From an uncultured Mycoplasmatota bacterium (lineage in GTDB: Bacteria > Bacillota_I > Bacilli_A > RF39 > UBA660), in assembly GCA_900553765.1 (NCBI GenBank), contig USET01000057.1, forward strand, positions 1-6,364: a stretch of 6,364 bases of DNA, read 5' to 3'. The translations under genes were made by a program, and so were the position numbers. The notes under the pieces are model-generated. The model saw only the letters and a list, made by a program, of their open reading frames with translations. It had not been told where the DNA came from and did not search any database. Shown here one piece after another: positions 1-5,347 of the stretch; within the stretch, counting starts at the first letter, position 1; every line of letters starts with the position of its first letter.

Positions 1-599
1 TAGGCTTTTTTGGAAGACAGTTCGATGGTCCAAGCAAACAGTCATTTCAATCTCAAAATATTCCAATGTGGTGTGCCCTTTATAAAAAGACATTAATAAA
101 AGATCATTATTTTGTTAATTTACAACAAGGAGAAGATCATCTTTTTAATTTATATGCATATGCGGATGCAAAAATAGTAGTAGATATTCCAACCTACGTA
201 TATATTTACATACGTCATCAAAACGGATTATCGATGACATCTAATTTAACAGATGCTTATCGCTTGTTAAATGAATATGGAAAAATCGCAGTGAACTATG
301 CTGAGAAAGGAATTTTAGAGAGTCATCAAATACAATTAGAAAAACGAATTATTCAAAATTACTTGATGCTTTATAGTGTAGAATATAGAACTGCTTTAAG
401 AAATTTATTTGATGTATATGCATTGGGAATCAATCAAAAAAGAATGCAAGATATTTATGAAATTTTAAAAGCATTTAAGCCATATTCTAATCCTCTTATT
501 CGAGAGGATGTATCAGACTGTGAGATGCTGATGCTTACCAATATTCCGTGTGAAACAGAGTATCAGGAAGTCCGAGAAAAACAATTGACACTAAAATAA
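1..599 (+). CDS. Family 2 glycosyltransferase, C-terminal part (5' truncated by window edge)
   Basis: The frame is open from base 3 to the TAA at 597-599, so the gene starts before the window; the ATG at 66 is internal. About 198 residues are visible. Residues encoded near 66-90 read MWCALYKKTLI, the usual 'W-x-K/A-LYK-x-x-LI' segment of GT-A fold family 2 enzymes. It is followed by GEDHLFN (near 138-158), equivalent to the ED motif where the catalytic base and acceptor site lie, and then by an aromatic stretch (YVYIYIRHQNGLS) typical of the end of the catalytic domain. The last ~110 residues are charged and probably helical. Family knowledge: such enzymes transfer a sugar from a nucleotide-sugar to a cell-surface polysaccharide, teichoic acid or lipid carrier at the inner membrane face. 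The donor and acceptor cannot be told from this fragment. It may be the last gene of a surface-polysaccharide cluster lying to the left. No terminator is visible after it, so its transcripts may run into frr. Confidence 0.82.
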   Translation, partial: GFFGRQFDGPSKQSFQSQNIPMWCALYKKTLIKDHYFVNLQQGEDHLFNLYAYADAKIVVDIPTYVYIYIRHQNGLSMTSNLTDAYRLLNEYGKIAVNYAEKGILESHQIQLEKRIIQNYLMLYSVEYRTALRNLFDVYALGINQKRMQDIYEILKAFKPYSNPLIREDVSDCEMLMLTNIPCETEYQEVREKQLTLK

Positions 600-613
600 A
601 TTATTCGTATAAT
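585..613 (+). promoter_or_regulatory. Perfect consensus SigA promoter for frr
   Basis: TTGACA at 585-590 and TATAAT at 608-613 are separated by exactly 17 bases, matching the housekeeping consensus at every position. The -35 lies inside the last codons of the upstream glycosyltransferase and the -10 lies just after its stop. Transcription should start near 620, giving a leader of about 21 bases that contains the frr Shine-Dalgarno AAGGAG (627-632). The strength fits a constitutively needed translation factor. Confidence 0.85.
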
Positions 614-640
614 AAGAGTAGAGATAAAGGAGAATGAATT

Positions 641-1189
641 ATGATAGATGACATTTTATTAGAAGCAGAAACAGCGATGCAACAGGCGATTGAAAACATG
701 GAAAAACGTCTTACTAATATTAGAGCAGGTAGAGCTAATCCAGCCATTTTACATAGCGTGATGGTAGAGTATTATGGAACTCCAACTCCATTACAACAAT
801 TAGCGACGATTTCTATACCTGAAGCACGTCAACTTTCTATTAAACCATTTGACCGCTCTTGTTTAAATGCAATTGAAAAAGGTATCTATGAAGCTAATAT
901 CGGACTTACGCCAAACAACAATGGAGAAGTCATTATCTTAAATATTCCTGCATTGACAGAGGAGACGAGAAGAGAGTATGTAAAACAAGCGAAGCAGATT
1001 GCTGAAGATGCTCGTATCGCACTTCGTAATGCAAGACAAGATGCAAATAACGATATTAAAAAAGCGGATGATATGACAGAAGACGACAAAAAAGATGGTC
1101 AAGAGGATGTTCAAGAGTTGATTAATCGCTATAATAAGATCATTGATGAGAAATTAAAAGTTAAAGAAGAAGAACTTATGAGTGTATAA
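641..1189 (+). CDS. frr: Ribosome recycling factor (RRF)
   Basis: RRF works in the cytoplasm with EF-G to split the post-termination ribosome after peptide release, so that subunits can be reused; it is normally essential. The protein is 182 residues against the usual ~185, so it is complete. The tRNA-like L-shaped fold is recognisable. The N-terminal helix carries the IRAGRANPAIL signature (27-37). The central beta domain contains YYGTPTPLQQLA (44-55), PEARQLSIKPFD (60-71) and LTEETRREYVK (105-115). The C-terminal helices hold R129 and R132 in the ALRNARQDAN segment, equivalent to the functionally critical arginines of the E. coli protein, then EDVQELINRYNKIID (155-169). The start is fixed by AAGGAG at 627-632, eight bases upstream. 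Unlike many bacteria, where frr follows rpsB-tsf-pyrH, here it stands alone between a glycosyltransferase and a GNAT gene, with its own consensus promoter and a terminator overlapping its stop codon. Confidence 0.97.
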   Translation: MIDDILLEAETAMQQAIENMEKRLTNIRAGRANPAILHSVMVEYYGTPTPLQQLATISIPEARQLSIKPFDRSCLNAIEKGIYEANIGLTPNNNGEVIILNIPALTEETRREYVKQAKQIAEDARIALRNARQDANNDIKKADDMTEDDKKDGQEDVQELINRYNKIIDEKLKVKEEELMSV

Positions 1190-1198
1190 GTTCTTTTT
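1167..1198 (+). terminator. Rho-independent terminator overlapping the frr stop codon
   Basis: Arms 1170-1179 (AAGAACTTAT) and 1186-1195 (ATAAGTTCTT) are a perfect 10-base inverted repeat around a six-base loop (1180-1185). The stem extends by a G-U pair (1169/1196) and two A-U pairs, and the 3' side runs into T residues to 1198. The 5' arm is coding sequence (end of frr) and the TAA stop (1187-1189) is in the 3' arm. The stem is AT-rich and the T-tract short, so efficiency may be moderate. Confidence 0.7.
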
Positions 1199-1200
1199 AC

Positions 1201-1228
1201 TTGATAAAAGAGAGATTTGTGTTATAAT
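1201..1228 (+). promoter_or_regulatory. SigA promoter with extended -10 for the GNAT gene
   Basis: TTGATA at 1201-1206 and TATAAT at 1223-1228 are 16 bases apart, and TGT directly before the -10 gives an extended -10. The -35 begins three bases after the frr terminator. The predicted start near 1235 leaves a leader of about 12 bases that is almost entirely the Shine-Dalgarno AGGTGAT (1237-1243). This placement argues against a TTG start at 1217, which would lie inside the promoter. Confidence 0.78.
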
Positions 1229-1246
1229 ACGTCACTAGGTGATCTT

Positions 1247-1747
1247 ATGAAATTTCGGAAGTTTAAAGAAGACAGTAAAATGCAGAAAAAATTTATTCAG
1301 TCATTATTACAAGTAGAAGATATTCGCAATATTTTTGAATGTTTCTCGCACGATTATAATTATTTGAAACGATTTGAAAAGACAAACCATTACTATCATA
1401 ATTACTACGTAAAAGAAGAGAATGATTACATCGGTTGGATCTCTTACGGTTTTTCTTCTAACACAAAAGAAGCAGAATTACTTTATTGTCTCTTACCAGA
1501 ATATCGCGGTTGGGGACATATCGATCGGATGATAGAAAAGATGGAGCGACTTTTATACGAGCAGGGTGTTCAAAAAACGATATTGGAAATTCCACGTGAT
1601 CATGAAGCATCTTTACGTGTTGCAATGAGGATGCAGTATGAAATTGCTTCGAATGAAGGGAGTTACCTTGTGTGTCAAAAAGATTTAGTGAAAAAGTTTG
1701 GTGAGAAACATCTTCAGAAAAAAAGAAAAACAATTGTCGAAAATTGA
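1247..1747 (+). CDS. GNAT-family N-acetyltransferase
   Basis: This is a likely cytoplasmic acetyltransferase that uses acetyl-CoA; the acceptor is not predictable. From the ATG at 1247 it is 166 residues, a normal size for a one-domain GNAT. Strand beta4 and motif A are visible as AELLYCLLPEYRGWGHIDRMIEKMERLL (the relevant residues are 76-103). Here R87-G88-W89-G90 form the pyrophosphate-binding loop, although the usual small last residue of the RxxGxG/A signature is I92. Motif B follows as HEASLRVAMRMQYE (119-132), the usual 'xxAS..v..k.Gf' segment. The tail (146-166) is strongly basic. The ATG is chosen because AGGTGAT (1237-1243) sits five bases upstream; the longer TTG-initiated frame would start inside the promoter. 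The gene has its own promoter and its own terminator, ends in two adjacent TGA triplets, and so appears monocistronic. There is no context clue to the substrate; its place after frr does not make it a ribosomal-protein acetyltransferase. Confidence 0.8.
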   Translation: MKFRKFKEDSKMQKKFIQSLLQVEDIRNIFECFSHDYNYLKRFEKTNHYYHNYYVKEENDYIGWISYGFSSNTKEAELLYCLLPEYRGWGHIDRMIEKMERLLYEQGVQKTILEIPRDHEASLRVAMRMQYEIASNEGSYLVCQKDLVKKFGEKHLQKKRKTIVEN

Positions 1748-1765
1748 TGAAAATATAGACTTTGC

Positions 1766-1790
1766 ACCATTGAAAAACAATGGTTTTTTT
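1766..1790 (+). terminator. Rho-independent terminator of the GNAT gene
   Basis: Stem arms ACCATTG (1766-1772) and CAATGGT (1778-1784) pair perfectly over seven bases around an AAAAA loop, followed by six more T residues (1785-1790). It lies 18 bases after the TGA stop and immediately before the next promoter. Confidence 0.88.
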
Positions 1791-1791
1791 A

Positions 1792-1820
1792 TTTACAATA
1801 AAGGCGTATAATGATATACT
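1792..1820 (+). promoter_or_regulatory. SigA promoter of the AI-2E / kinase-like / alaS operon
   Basis: TTTACA (1792-1797) and TATACT (1815-1820) are 17 bases apart, with TGA before the -10 making it an extended -10. Transcription would start near 1827, right at the Shine-Dalgarno. A perfect TATAAT at 1807-1812 is an alternative -10, but it has only a T-run where its -35 should be (1784-1789); both could be used. It is the only recognisable promoter before alaS, and the leader is far too short for a T-box or other riboswitch. Confidence 0.7.
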
Positions 1821-1826
1821 AAGAAT

Positions 1827-1832
1827 GAGGTG
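1827..1832 (+). promoter_or_regulatory. Shine-Dalgarno that fixes the AI-2E gene start at 1839
   Basis: GAGGTG at 1827-1832 is six bases from the ATG at 1839. An in-frame GTG at 1830 lies inside this Shine-Dalgarno, so it is not the start although it would add three residues. Confidence 0.85.
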
Positions 1833-1838
1833 AAACTT

Positions 1839-2987
1839 ATGTTAGGTAGACGCAACAAAGAAAAAGAAGTGGACTATAAAAGTTTAAATGAAGTCATAGG
1901 ACTTTCTAAAAATATTTTAAAGATCGCTTACGTTTTGATTGCAATTATTGGTATTTATGCGATTACCATGATTTTTAAGGAGTGGAATGTCAAGTCGTTT
2001 TTATTTACGATTCTAGGGGTTGTATCACCTTTATTTGTAGGGCTCTTGATCGCTTGGTTGTTTCATCCGTTTGTCAGTTTCCTACAGCAAAAAGGAATTC
2101 ATAGAGGCCTTGGAGCGTTTATTACCTATGTGTTATTTTTGGGGGCTCTCGCGATCGTAATCGGCGCGATCATTCCGATTTTATCGCAACAGATCAACGA
2201 TTTTGTCAACATGTTGCCAAGTATATTTGATAACATTAAAGGATGGTTAGATGGAGTCTTTGATCAGTTAGATCATATTGAAAATTTTGATGCGATTGCG
2301 ATGAAAAAGGATATCTTTTCGCAGATCAATGAATTTGGAATTGGATTGACGAAAGATCTTCCAAACATAACGATCGATGTTGTACAATCTATTTTTTCAG
2401 GTATTGGGATTTTTGTCATTGGATTGATTATTGGATTTTACTTACTCGTGAGTTTCGATGGAGTTCACGATATGTTGATGGTATTTATTCCACCTAGAAT
2501 TCAATCAGATACGAAGGAGTTATTATCACGCATGAATGAATCTATGAGAAATTTTGTGCAAGGTGCTCTTTTGGACTGTACTTTCATCTTTATCATTACG
2601 ACGTTCTTTTTATGGATTGTCGGATTAAAAGGTTTTGTATTGTTTGGGCTGTTCTGTGGAATCACCAATATCATTCCATATGCGGGACCATATATAGGCG
2701 GAGCACCAGCAGTTATCGTCGGATTCTCTCAGAGTCCTACGATCGGACTTTTGACTTTGCTCGTCATTGTCGTTATTCAATTCTTGGAAGGAAATTTTTT
2801 ACAGCCGTTGATCATGAGCCGTACGACAAAATTACATCCGGTTACGATCATGTTGGGACTTTTGATTTTCGGTCACTTCTGGGGAATTGTCGGAATGGTT
2901 GTTTCCACGCCGATTATTTCAGCGGTGAAATCATTTTTTCAATTTTTCGACGATAAATATAATATATTAAATAGTGAGGAAGAGTAA
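1839..2987 (+). CDS. AI-2E family transporter (PerM/YrrI-like integral membrane protein)
   Basis: This is a polytopic inner-membrane protein of 382 residues, the usual length for the family (~340-390). Hydrophobic segments fall near residues 27-47, 54-76, 92-115, 185-206, 245-262, 264-286, 300-318 and 336-360, after a short basic cytoplasmic N-terminus. A soluble loop (about 116-184) separates the third and fourth segments, as is typical. The family signature is clear: NIIPYAGPYIGGAP (277-290), then EGNFLQPLIMSR (317-328), LHPVTIMLGLLIFG (332-345) and GIVGMVVSTPI (349-359). Family members include E. coli TqsA, linked to AI-2 export, and others linked to Na+/H+ antiport; the substrate here is unknown. 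It is the first gene of an operon in which the kinase-like gene starts one base after its stop. A close relative (yrrI) also precedes alaS in B. subtilis, so the pairing looks conserved and not a chance insertion. Confidence 0.9.
   Translation: MLGRRNKEKEVDYKSLNEVIGLSKNILKIAYVLIAIIGIYAITMIFKEWNVKSFLFTILGVVSPLFVGLLIAWLFHPFVSFLQQKGIHRGLGAFITYVLFLGALAIVIGAIIPILSQQINDFVNMLPSIFDNIKGWLDGVFDQLDHIENFDAIAMKKDIFSQINEFGIGLTKDLPNITIDVVQSIFSGIGIFVIGLIIGFYLLVSFDGVHDMLMVFIPPRIQSDTKELLSRMNESMRNFVQGALLDCTFIFIITTFFLWIVGLKGFVLFGLFCGITNIIPYAGPYIGGAPAVIVGFSQSPTIGLLTLLVIVVIQFLEGNFLQPLIMSRTTKLHPVTIMLGLLIFGHFWGIVGMVVSTPIISAVKSFFQFFDDKYNILNSEEE
2976..2980 (+). promoter_or_regulatory. Shine-Dalgarno within the AI-2E gene, deciding the kinase-like start
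   Basis: GAGGA (2976-2980) sits eight bases before the ATG at 2989 and inside the last codons of the AI-2E gene. The in-frame GTG at 2974 overlaps this element, so the ATG is preferred and the protein loses the five-residue extension that GTG would add. Confidence 0.75.
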
Positions 2988-2988
2988 T

Positions 2989-3558
2989 ATGTTAGAAGCA
3001 ATAAAGCACACACCACGGATCTTTATTATTTGTGGTTCAGCACGACAGGGAAAGGATACACTAGGTTCTTATATTCGAGAGTACTACGAATCTAAGTATG
3101 AAAAAAAAGCGACGGTTTTACAATATAGCTATTATATTAAGGATTATGCCAAACAGTTAACTGGTTGGGACGGGAGAGATGAAACGAAACCGCGCACTGT
3201 ATTGCAACAGTTAGGAACCGATGTAATTCGTAAAGAGATCGATTCTAATTTCTTTGCTCATCGCATGGTAGAAGATATTCAAGTGTTTTCTTTCTATTAT
3301 GATGTTTTAACGATTACAGATGGTCGGTTTGCTGACGAAGTTACATATGTAAAAGATCGTTTTCCCAATGCTTATGTGATCCATATCGTGCGACCAAACT
3401 ATGACGATGGTTTAACGGAAGAGCAGAAACATCATGCTACAGAGCAAGGCCTTGTAAACTTTGATGGATACGATGCTACGATCATAAATGATGGAACATT
3501 GGAAGAGTTGAGAGAAAAAGCAATAAAATTAGTAGAAGAGGTGGAACATGAAGATTAA
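2989..3558 (+). CDS. P-loop kinase resembling phage deoxynucleoside monophosphate kinases
   Basis: The predicted cytoplasmic NTPase/kinase has 189 residues. Walker A is GSARQGKDT (16-24), close to the 'GxxxxGKDT' form of phage-type dNMP kinases. Other family-like segments follow in order: RTVLQQLGTDVIRKEID (69-85), a putative nucleotide-binding helix; LTITDGRFADEV (107-118), the Walker-B-like strand with D111 and R113; IHIVRPN (131-137); HATEQ (149-153), matching the 'H-x-S/T-E' element of the lid; and IINDGTLEEL (165-174), the C-terminal 'NdGtl' hallmark. If it acts as a dNMP kinase it would convert a deoxynucleoside monophosphate to the diphosphate with ATP, but the base specificity cannot be read. 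It is tightly coupled to its neighbours: it starts one base after the AI-2E gene and its last 11 bases overlap alaS. This kind of gene is common in phages, so its place in a housekeeping operon is notable. It could instead be an uncharacterised P-loop protein with another substrate. Confidence 0.72.
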   Translation: MLEAIKHTPRIFIICGSARQGKDTLGSYIREYYESKYEKKATVLQYSYYIKDYAKQLTGWDGRDETKPRTVLQQLGTDVIRKEIDSNFFAHRMVEDIQVFSFYYDVLTITDGRFADEVTYVKDRFPNAYVIHIVRPNYDDGLTEEQKHHATEQGLVNFDGYDATIINDGTLEELREKAIKLVEEVEHED

Positions 3559-5314
3559 GGATTTATATATAGATTTTTTCTTGTCAAAGGGACATAAGAA
3601 ATTAAATAGTGCACCAATCATTCCTGAGAATGATCCAACGTGTTTATTTAATACAGCAGGAATGCAACCATTGGTACCATATTTAATGGGACAACCACAT
3701 CCACTCGGGACGAGACTTACAAATTTCCAAAAATGTTTTCGTTTAACTGATTTAGATGCAATCGGAGATACGACACATCATACGTTTTTCGAAATGCTAG
3801 GAAATTGGTCGTTAGGGGATTATTTCAAAAAAGAATCTATTTCATGGAGTTTTGAATTTTTAACGACGAAGTTAAATATTCCTGTAGAAAAATTAGCGGT
3901 TACAGTATTTAAAGGAAATGATGTTGTTCCTGCTGATGAAGAAAGTGCAAACATTTGGATGAGTTTGGGTATTCCAAAAGAAAGAATCGCGTTTCTTGGA
4001 GTAGAAGATAACTGGTGGAGTCTCGGAGGTGGAGTAGGTCCATGTGGACCAGATACAGAGATTTTTTATTGGCGCAGTGATGAGAAAGCTCCTGTCGTTT
4101 TCGATCCAAAAGATGAACGTTGGGTAGAGATTTGGAACAATGTTTTTACACAGTATAATGGAAACGAAGATGGTACAGTGACTCCACTTACGAAGAAGAA
4201 TGTAGATACAGGAATGGGAGTAGAGCGTATTACAGCAGTATTAGAAGGTGTTGACGATAACTATAAAACATCAATATTTAAAGAAGCAATTGCAAAAATC
4301 GAAGAAGTGGCTCATGCATCTTACGAAGATGAAACAAAAAAAAGAGCGATGCGTATTATCGCAGATCACATTCGTGCAATCGTGATTATCGCTGGAGATG
4401 ATGCCGGAATCAAACCTTCGAATACAGATCAAGGATATATTTTGAGACGTTTGATTCGTCGAACAATTCGTTATGCAAAACAGTTAGATATCGATATCAA
4501 TAGCGATTGGGATGTAGAGATTGCAAATATCTTTATCGATCAATATAAAGAATATTATCCTGAACTAGAACGCAATCAAGAAGTCATTCGTAACGTACTT
4601 TCAACGGAAAAGAAAAAATTTAATCGTACATTAGAAAAAGGACTTAGAGAGTTTGAAAAGATCACATCAAAGTTATCTGGAACTAAGATCGATGCTGTGA
4701 ATGCATTCCATTTGTATGATACGTATGGATTCCCAATTGAGCTAACGGAAGAGTTAGCGCACGAAAAGAATTTAACAGTGGATATCGAAGGATTCCATCA
4801 AAAGTTTAAAGAACATCAAGAAAAATCTCGTATGGGATCAGCTCAAAAATTTAAGGGTGGGCTTTCTGGGAATAGTGAAATGGATATTAAATATCATACA
4901 GCTACCCACTTGTTAAATGCAGCTTTAAAAAGAGTGTTAGGAGATCACGTTCATCAAAAGGGAAGTAATATTACACCAGAGAGAATGCGTTTTGATTTTT
5001 CTCATGATAGTAAGCTTACACCTGAGCAAAGAGAAGCTGTTGAAAATTTAGTGAATGAATGGATTAGTGAAGCGATTCCAGTAACTCATTTTGAAACGAC
5101 GAAACAAGAAGCAATCGATATGCATGCGGAAGCACAATTTATCGAAAAGTATGGCGATACTGTTACAGTCTATAAAATAGGAGATGTCTCATTAGAAATT
5201 TGTGGTGGACCACACGTGGAAAACACGAAAGAACTTGGACATTTCAAGATTAAAAAAGAAGAAGCAAGCAGTGCGGGAGTTAGAAGAATTAAAGCAATTT
5301 TAACAGAAGAGTAA
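3548..5314 (+). CDS. alaS: Alanyl-tRNA synthetase, compact form without beta-barrel and C-Ala domains
   Basis: It charges tRNA-Ala with alanine in the cytoplasm. At 588 residues it is far below the ~870-880 of standard bacterial AlaRS. The class II catalytic core is intact: motif 1 region PENDPTCLFNTAGMQPL (26-42), QKCFRLTDLDAIGDTTHHTFFEMLGNWSLGD with key residues in 61-91 (motif 2), VGPCGPDTEIF (163-173) and motif 3 GMGVERITAVLEG (222-234). The tRNA-recognition helices follow (about 265-400). From ~430 a short linker (KFKGGLSG, 435-442) leads straight into the HTATH zinc/editing motif (H450, H454), so the ~100-residue beta-barrel seen in E. coli AlaRS is absent. The SAD element is CGGPH (C552, H556), where full-length enzymes usually have CGGTH. 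The protein ends just after SAGVRRIKAIL, so C-Ala is missing. The reading frame is clean, so this looks like a natural short class and not a broken gene. The start is supported by GAGGTGG (3538-3544); it overlaps the kinase-like gene by 11 bases. Confidence 0.95.
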   Translation: MKIKDLYIDFFLSKGHKKLNSAPIIPENDPTCLFNTAGMQPLVPYLMGQPHPLGTRLTNFQKCFRLTDLDAIGDTTHHTFFEMLGNWSLGDYFKKESISWSFEFLTTKLNIPVEKLAVTVFKGNDVVPADEESANIWMSLGIPKERIAFLGVEDNWWSLGGGVGPCGPDTEIFYWRSDEKAPVVFDPKDERWVEIWNNVFTQYNGNEDGTVTPLTKKNVDTGMGVERITAVLEGVDDNYKTSIFKEAIAKIEEVAHASYEDETKKRAMRIIADHIRAIVIIAGDDAGIKPSNTDQGYILRRLIRRTIRYAKQLDIDINSDWDVEIANIFIDQYKEYYPELERNQEVIRNVLSTEKKKFNRTLEKGLREFEKITSKLSGTKIDAVNAFHLYDTYGFPIELTEELAHEKNLTVDIEGFHQKFKEHQEKSRMGSAQKFKGGLSGNSEMDIKYHTATHLLNAALKRVLGDHVHQKGSNITPERMRFDFSHDSKLTPEQREAVENLVNEWISEAIPVTHFETTKQEAIDMHAEAQFIEKYGDTVTVYKIGDVSLEICGGPHVENTKELGHFKIKKEEASSAGVRRIKAILTEE

Positions 5315-5316
5315 AC

Positions 5317-5347
5317 AAAAAATATGCAGATTATTGCATATTTTTTT
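5317..5347. terminator. Bidirectional terminator between alaS and the convergent gene
   Basis: Bases 5317-5328 and 5335-5346 form a perfect 12-base inverted repeat (core ATATGCA / TGCATAT) around a six-base loop. An A-run lies on the left and a T-run on the right, so it can end transcription in either direction. It begins three bases after the alaS stop. The stop codon of the minus-strand gene (5331-5333) lies in the loop and that gene's preceding codons form the right arm, so the hairpin is partly coding. Confidence 0.85.

Noticed and set aside
886..1089. 67-codon open frame on the minus strand within frr
   Set aside because: It lies wholly opposite the conserved frr coding sequence and has no Shine-Dalgarno or promoter; it is a shadow frame.
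1217..1246. TTG-initiated N-terminal extension of the GNAT protein
   Set aside because: The extension would start inside the -10 region; AGGTGAT at 1237-1243 points to the ATG at 1247.
1458..1733. 91-codon minus-strand open frame within the GNAT gene
   Set aside because: It is antisense to conserved GNAT motifs, with no initiation signals and a low-complexity phenylalanine-rich start.
1748..1838. T-box riboswitch or other leader controlling the alaS operon
   Set aside because: The space contains only the GNAT terminator and a promoter; the leader after the predicted start is about 12-20 bases, too short for a T-box.
2612..2956. 114-codon open frame in another plus-strand frame inside the AI-2E gene
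   Set aside because: The AI-2E frame here carries the family signature; the alternative product has an arginine/serine/tyrosine-rich random composition and no Shine-Dalgarno.
3909..4109. 66-codon minus-strand open frame inside alaS
   Set aside because: It is antisense to the AlaRS catalytic domain and has no supporting signals.
4336..4343. Eight-A runs in alaS (4336-4343) and in the kinase-like gene (3101-3108) as programmed frameshift or slippage sites
   Set aside because: Both frames continue intact through conserved protein, no stimulatory hairpin is seen, and such runs are expected in AT-rich coding sequence.
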